Shown here: positions 21,910 through 26,000 of the stretch, one piece after another | Layout: the number at the start of each line of letters is the position of its first letter | Numbering within the stretch: the stretch's first letter is position 1 | Assembly: GCA_964652155.1 (NCBI GenBank) | Contig: CAZZBK010000084.1 | Location: forward strand, 1-26,000 | Direction of reading: 5' to 3' | Length of the DNA stretch: 26,000 bases | Origin: CAZZBK01 sp964652155 | GTDB lineage: Bacteria > Planctomycetota > Planctomycetia > Pirellulales > PNKZ01 | Program-made: the position numbers and the translations under genes | Notes under the pieces: model-generated | The model's database searches: none | What the model was told of the DNA's origin: nothing | The model's input: the letters and a program-made list of their open reading frames with translations, nothing else

Positions 21910-23769
21910 ATGCCGCGTATCGTCCAGCTATCGCCGAGCGTGATCAATAAAATCGCCGCCGGCGAGGTGATCGAGCGCCCCGCAAGCGTGGTCAAGGAAC
22001 TCGTCGAGAACTCGCTCGACGCCGGCGCGACCCGCGTTGACGTCACGATCGAGCAAGGGGGGAGCGAGTTGATCCGGATCGTCGACAACGGCTGCGGCAT
22101 CGAGGCCGACCAACTGCCACTGGCCGTGGCCAGCCATGCCACGAGCAAGTTGACCACCGCCGACGATTTGTTCCGCGTCCATACGATGGGCTTTCGCGGC
22201 GAAGCCCTGGCCTCGATTGCCGAGGTAAGCCGCTTCAGCCTCCGCAGCCGGACCGCTGAGCACGACGCAGGGGCCGAGTTCGAAGTGGTCGCCGGCACGA
22301 TGGGGCCCGTCGTCCCGTGCAGCGGACCCATCGGCACCGCGATCGAGGTCCGCAATTTGTTCTTCAACACGCCGGTGCGACGCAAGTTCCTCAAGGCCAC
22401 GCAGACCGAGATGGGACACATCAGCGAGACATTTACGCGGCTCGCGCTCGCTTACCCGCACGTTCATTTCACGCTCCGGCACAACGAGCGGTCGGTATAT
22501 GAGCTGCCGCCGAACAACTCATCGCTGGAGCGCATCGGACTGTTCTTTGGCCAGGACCTGCTCGACGACCTGATCGAGGTCGAGAGCCGCGACGATCAGG
22601 TGCGGCTCTATGGTTATGTGGCCCGGCCGAACCAAAGCCGCTCGCACCCTCGCATGCAGTACCTATTCCTCAACGGCCGGTTCATTCGCGATCGTTCGCT
22701 ACAACACGCGCTGCAAGAAGCGTATCGCGGGCTGCTGTTGACCGGCCGGTATCCTATCGGCTTCTTGCACTTTGAGATGCCCGCCGACATGGTCGACGTG
22801 AACGTCCACCCAACCAAGCTTGAGGTCCGGTTTCAAGACGGCTCGCGGCTCTATAGCCAACTCTTAGGGACGTTGCGGACAAAGTTTCTCTCGACCGATT
22901 TAACGCATCGACTGGAACCGGTCGCGCCGCGCGGCGAGACGGCGGCGACGGTCGACCCGCAGTTGGCCCAACAGCGGCGGCAGGAATTGGTGCAGTGGGC
23001 CCAATCGCAGATGGCCTCTTGGTCTCAGCCGGGCGAAGTGAGTGCGCGCGCGAACGTGGCCGTCGAGGCGAACGCACCCCGGCCGGCCCCATTGAGCTTC
23101 GCCCCCTCCGTGATGTCGCGCGCGCCGCTGACGGTGAATCGGATCGACACGCCGGCGCGCAGCGTGGGCCCGGCCGAGGCTATGTCGCCACCGAACGCAC
23201 CGGCCCGCGCCTTGCAATTCCACCAGCGGTATTTGATTGCCGAGAGCGTCGAGGGGCTCGTGGTCATCGATCAGCACGCGCTGCACGAACGGGTGCTGTA
23301 CGAACAGATTCGCGAAAAGGTGCTTGCCGGGACGCTCGAGTCGCAGTCGCTGCTGGTGCCCGAGCCGGTCGATCTGGCGGCGGCCGAGGTGGCGCTCGTC
23401 GTCGAGCATCGCGCGGTGCTCGAGCGGCTGGGGCTCAAGGTCGAACCGTTCGGCGGCGACACGGTGCTCATCCGCGGCTACCCAGCCATGCTGCACAAGC
23501 AACGCCCCGGCGAGATATTGCGGGCTCTGGTCGACCAGCTTGCCGCGGGAGGCAAACAGCCCGACCGTCGCGATTTGCTCGATGAATTGCTGCACATGAT
23601 CTCATGCAAGGCGGCGATCAAGGCGGGCGATCCGCTCACGAGCGAAGAGATCGACGCCCTGCTCGAACAACGGCACCTGGCGCAAGACACGCACCACTGC
23701 CCACACGGCCGGCCGACGGCACTCGTGTTCACCCGAGAAGAACTCGATCGACAATTTAAGCGCATCTAG
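21910..23769 (+). CDS. mutL: DNA mismatch repair protein MutL (endonuclease-type)
   Basis: A complete 619-residue MutL. The N-terminal GHKL ATPase has IAAGEVIERPASVVKELVEN (15-34, catalytic Glu30 and Mg-binding Asn34), DNGCGI (59-64) and TMGFRGEALASI (92-103). A proline/alanine-rich linker spans about 345-425. The C-terminal dimerisation/endonuclease domain keeps DQHALHERVLYE (454-465), matching the DQHA(x)2E(x)4E metal motif, as well as ISCKAAIKAGD and the zinc-site CPH at 597-599. MutL of this type nicks the new strand itself, as in organisms without MutH; MutS recruits it to mismatches. ATG at 21910 gives the standard MPRIVQLSPSVINKIAAGEV start. It lies between a regulator and shikimate genes; the link to either is not functional as far as known. 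Confidence 0.98.
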   Translation: MPRIVQLSPSVINKIAAGEVIERPASVVKELVENSLDAGATRVDVTIEQGGSELIRIVDNGCGIEADQLPLAVASHATSKLTTADDLFRVHTMGFRGEALASIAEVSRFSLRSRTAEHDAGAEFEVVAGTMGPVVPCSGPIGTAIEVRNLFFNTPVRRKFLKATQTEMGHISETFTRLALAYPHVHFTLRHNERSVYELPPNNSSLERIGLFFGQDLLDDLIEVESRDDQVRLYGYVARPNQSRSHPRMQYLFLNGRFIRDRSLQHALQEAYRGLLLTGRYPIGFLHFEMPADMVDVNVHPTKLEVRFQDGSRLYSQLLGTLRTKFLSTDLTHRLEPVAPRGETAATVDPQLAQQRRQELVQWAQSQMASWSQPGEVSARANVAVEANAPRPAPLSFAPSVMSRAPLTVNRIDTPARSVGPAEAMSPPNAPARALQFHQRYLIAESVEGLVVIDQHALHERVLYEQIREKVLAGTLESQSLLVPEPVDLAAAEVALVVEHRAVLERLGLKVEPFGGDTVLIRGYPAMLHKQRPGEILRALVDQLAAGGKQPDRRDLLDELLHMISCKAAIKAGDPLTSEEIDALLEQRHLAQDTHHCPHGRPTALVFTREELDRQFKRI

Positions 23770-23789
23770 AAACCATCGTTAACATGAAA

Positions 23790-23909
23790 CCCTTCTCCCC
23801 CGGGGAGAAGGTGGCCGACAGGCCGGATGAGGGGAACTGAGCGGGTAACAGGGCCAACCACCCTCACCCGGCTCGCTTCGCTCACCACCCTCTCCCAAAG
23901 GGAGCGGGG
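23790..23909. repeat. REP-like inverted pair between mutL and aroDE
   Basis: The left unit (23790-23834) begins with the hairpin CCTTCTCCCC (23791-23800), one base, then GGGGAGAAGG (23802-23811), and ends with GCCGGATGAGGG (23822-23833). The right unit (23858-23909) is the same element reversed: CCCTCACCCGGC (23861-23872) pairs with the left unit at 11 of 12 positions, and CTCTCCC-AAA-GGGAGCGGGG forms the outer hairpin. The whole can fold into one cruciform-like structure. Elements with the phrase 'gagaaggtggc..ggccggatgaggg' occur between genes in many unrelated bacteria (from memory). It may end the mutL transcript. Confidence 0.85.
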
Positions 23910-23948
23910 CTGTAGAATGACATTTTGTGCTTGGCAAGGTCCTCTCGC

Positions 23949-25424
23949 ATGGCTCAGGTTTGCGTTACGCTCGGATTCGCTCAGCCCGCCGCGCTGCTGG
24001 CCGAGCATCGCCGCTTGGTCGAGGCGGGAGTGTCGCTCGTCGAGTGGCGGATCGATCATTTGCAGGAGTCGGTCGACGTGGCGGCGCTCGTCGCAAAGCG
24101 GCCGGGGCCTGTTGTGTTCACTGTGCGACGCGAGCCGGACGGGGGCGTGTGGCAGGGCGCGGAAAGCACGCGCCGCGACATGCTCCGCGCGGCCGTCGCG
24201 GCCGGGGTCGAGTACGTTGACGTCGAGCCCGACACCATCGCCGACGTGCCTCGAAAGAGCGGCACGCGACGGATCGTCAGCATCCACGATTTCCACGAGA
24301 CCCCTGCCGACCTCGAACAGCGACACGCTCAGCTCGCATCACTCGGAGCTGAAGCGGTCAAGCTGGCGACGATGGCCCGCTCGACGCACGATGTCACGCG
24401 GATGCTGCGGGTCATGCGTCAGTCGCGGGTCCCAACCGTCGGCTTGTGCATGGGGGAACTCGGCACACCGTCGCGCATTCTGAGCGCTCGCTGCGGCGCG
24501 CCGTTTACCTACGCGGCCCTGGAGGCCGGCGTGCCGCTGGCCCCGGGGCAGATCAGCTTTCGCGCGATGCTCGATTTGTACCGCTATGAACAGATGACGA
24601 GCACGACACCGGTGTACGGCGTGATTGGCGACCCGATCGGACACAGCAAGAGCCCGCTGGTGCATAACACCGCGCTGCATGAGGCCGGTTTGCCGGGTGT
24701 GTACGTCCCGTTTCGCGTTCCCACGAGCGATTTGCCAACCTTTCTCGACGACGCCCGGGAGCTAGGCCTGCGTGGCCTGAGTGTCACGATTCCGCACAAA
24801 GAGGGTGTGCTCTCGGCGCTCACGCACGTCGACGACGATGTGCGGCAGATTGGCGCATGCAACACGCTGGTGTTCAACGGCGCGCAAACGCTCGGCTACA
24901 ACACCGACTGGCGCGCGGCCATCGATGCCATCGCGATCGGCTTGGGTCGCACGGCCGACACGCTCCCCGTGCTCAATGATTGCCGGGCGCTCGTGTTGGG
25001 GGCCGGGGGCGCGGCCAAAGCGATCGTGTACGGCCTGCGACGCTGTGGGGCCGAGGTGCATATTGCCAGCCGGACACGCGAGCGCGCCGCTGAAGTGGCC
25101 ACGCAACTCGGCGCGGCGGTGCTCGATTGGGACGCGCGCCACACGCTTGACCCGCGGGTGATTGTGAACTGCACGCCACTTGGCATGGAGCCGCATGTCG
25201 AGGCCACGCCGTATGACGCCGCGGCCTTGACCTCCGGCACCGTCGTGTTCGACACGGTCTACACGCCCGAGATCACACGCTTGCTCGCCGATGCGCGCGT
25301 CGCGGGCTGCATCACGGTGACCGGCATCGAGATGTTCATCCGTCAGGCTGTCGCCCAGTTCAGGCTGTTCACCGGTTTCGACATTTCAGCCGATAGCATG
25401 AGAAAATCTCTGGCAAAGTGCTAA
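23949..25424 (+). CDS. aroDE: Bifunctional 3-dehydroquinate dehydratase (type I) / shikimate dehydrogenase
   Basis: A 491-residue AroD–AroE fusion for steps three and four of the shikimate pathway. ATG at 23949 is chosen over an in-frame upstream TTG. The AroD domain (about 1-212) is a type I dehydroquinase: VEWRIDHL, His113 in SIHDFHET and the Schiff-base Lys138 in AVKLATMA. The AroE domain (about 218-480) starts VYGVIGDPIGHSKSPLVHN, with Ser233 of SKSP, catalytic Lys284 in VTIPHKE and Asp320 in YNTDW. The NADP site is LGAGGAAKA, followed by ASRTRERA. Fusions of this order are known in plants and in chlamydiae and planctomycetes. The final codons (KC-stop) fall inside a heptanucleotide repeat element, so the extreme C-terminus is repeat-derived. 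aroK follows after 84 nt on the same strand. Confidence 0.97.
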   Translation: MAQVCVTLGFAQPAALLAEHRRLVEAGVSLVEWRIDHLQESVDVAALVAKRPGPVVFTVRREPDGGVWQGAESTRRDMLRAAVAAGVEYVDVEPDTIADVPRKSGTRRIVSIHDFHETPADLEQRHAQLASLGAEAVKLATMARSTHDVTRMLRVMRQSRVPTVGLCMGELGTPSRILSARCGAPFTYAALEAGVPLAPGQISFRAMLDLYRYEQMTSTTPVYGVIGDPIGHSKSPLVHNTALHEAGLPGVYVPFRVPTSDLPTFLDDARELGLRGLSVTIPHKEGVLSALTHVDDDVRQIGACNTLVFNGAQTLGYNTDWRAAIDAIAIGLGRTADTLPVLNDCRALVLGAGGAAKAIVYGLRRCGAEVHIASRTRERAAEVATQLGAAVLDWDARHTLDPRVIVNCTPLGMEPHVEATPYDAAALTSGTVVFDTVYTPEITRLLADARVAGCITVTGIEMFIRQAVAQFRLFTGFDISADSMRKSLAKC

Positions 25425-25510
25425 GTGCGAAGTGATCAGTGATAAATTGAAGAGAGATCGCATCATGTCATCCATTTTGCACTTAGCACTTTGCATTTAG
25501 CACTTCTCAT
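25413..25510. repeat. Heptanucleotide inverted-repeat element spanning aroDE stop to aroK start
   Basis: Units of the form AAGTGCT run from 25416 to 25443 (then AAGTGCG, AAGTGAT, CAGTGAT). The complementary units TTAGCAC/TTTGCAC run from 25476 to 25510. Arms 25413-25428 and 25479-25494 are a perfect 16-bp inverted repeat around a 50-nt loop. The left arm contains the last codons and the TAA of aroDE; the last heptad, TTCTCAT, supplies the A and T of the aroK start codon. No Shine-Dalgarno site is visible before aroK, so this element sets the aroK leader. Confidence 0.9.
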
Positions 25511-26000
25511 GATCGTTCTCATCGGCTATCGCGCGACAGGCAAGACGACCGTGGCTCGGGTGCTCGCGGAGCGTTTGGGCTGGAACTGGATCGACGCCGA
25601 TGTCGAACTCGAGACACGGGCGGGCAAATCGATCGCCGACATTTTTCGCGACAGCGGCGAGCAAGCGTTTCGCGACCTCGAGTCGGCGGTGATCGCCGAG
25701 TTGGTGCAGCGCGAGCGGCTGGTGATCGCAACGGGCGGCGGGGTCGTGCTGCGCGAGCAAAATCGCCAGGCACTCCAACAGGCCGGGCAGATCGTCTGGC
25801 TCCGCGCGCGCCTCGAGACGATTCTCTCACGCCTGGCCGGCGATGCGTCGACCGCCGAGCGACGTCCGAACCTGACCAACCAAGGGGGAGCCGAGGAGGT
25901 GCGGCAATTACTCGAGCAGCGCGAGCCCATTTATCGCGCGCTGGCCCAAATCGCCGTCGACACCGACGACCGAAATGTCGATGATATTGTCAGCGAGATC
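25509..26000 (+). CDS. aroK: Shikimate kinase (partial, C-terminal end outside window)
   Basis: The first 164 residues of a shikimate kinase, open to the window end; the family is about 170-190 residues, so little is missing. ATG at 25509 gives MIVLIGYRATGKTT, whose Walker A GYRATGKTT is at 6-14. Shikimate-binding residues are Asp31 (IDADVELE), Arg55 (GEQAFRDLES) and GGG at 76-78 (ATGGGVVL). The lid arginines are in ERRPNL (117-122). The adenine-side segment REPIYRALA near 138 is typical. It phosphorylates shikimate at O3 with ATP, the step after those of the AroDE fusion encoded just upstream, which suggests co-expression. Its start codon lies within a repeat element and lacks a visible ribosome site. 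Confidence 0.95.
   Translation, partial: MIVLIGYRATGKTTVARVLAERLGWNWIDADVELETRAGKSIADIFRDSGEQAFRDLESAVIAELVQRERLVIATGGGVVLREQNRQALQQAGQIVWLRARLETILSRLAGDASTAERRPNLTNQGGAEEVRQLLEQREPIYRALAQIAVDTDDRNVDDIVSEI

Noticed and set aside
25413..25510. Tandem short repeats considered as a CRISPR array
   Set aside because: Units are 7 bp with no spacers, arms are complementary, and no cas gene is near.

Overview
The window reads as a chromosomal piece of a GC-rich planctomycete, most likely of the Pirellula type. This rests on several lineage-typical features: a DUF1501 protein, a C-terminal cytochrome of the 'Pirellula/Verrucomicrobium' heme-binding type, secreted PQQ-like and FG-GAP/UnbV propellers, a NagB–LmbE fusion and an AroD–AroE fusion. 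No rRNA, tRNA, insertion sequence, prophage or CRISPR array was seen. One 100-N assembly gap lies at 10147-10246.

Layout. (1) 1-5018, minus strand: flagellar export and regulation operon flhA – flhF – flhG – small membrane protein – fliA (sigma factor, cut by the window edge). (2) 5353-8026: a Tat-type DUF1501 protein (plus) converging on a secreted PQQ-like propeller (minus). (3) 8250-10136: a plus-strand glucosamine-6-phosphate deaminase fused to a LmbE/PIG-L deacetylase. (4) 10247-18516, minus strand: a five-gene run made of a TIM-barrel isomerase, an SDR (GTGA overlap with the isomerase), a secreted FG-GAP/UnbV protein, a secreted transglutaminase-like protein, and a secreted propeller with three CxxCH sites (11-nt overlap with the transglutaminase gene). 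The last gene loses its 3' end in the gap. (5) 18818-26000, plus strand: AsmA/TamB-like membrane protein, NtrC-type response regulator, mutL, an aroD-aroE fusion, and aroK (cut by the window end).

Working together: the flagellar genes form a placement/export/transcription module. FlhA is the export gate. FlhF and FlhG are the GTPase/ATPase pair, and FlhG keeps the DQAxxLR motif known to activate FlhF. The sigma factor reads late genes. aroDE and aroK supply three consecutive shikimate-pathway steps. The minus-strand run couples two cytoplasmic sugar-type enzymes to three exported proteins, one of them a probable electron-accepting multiheme oxidoreductase. Its substrate cannot be read from sequence.

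The most unusual signal is in the gaps, not the genes. Three gaps between co-directional genes (2826-2920, 21813-21898, 25413-25510) hold degenerate tandem heptanucleotides. Each locus has its own heptamer, and two of the three are arranged as large inverted repeats. In the third locus the heptads encode the end of AroDE and supply the start codon of aroK. Two further gaps carry REP-like palindromes (20313-20347, 23790-23909), and the flhA/DUF1501 divergent region carries a duplicated CTTGCTAGCA palindrome. These look like a layered set of dispersed intergenic elements and are the best candidates here for something undescribed.
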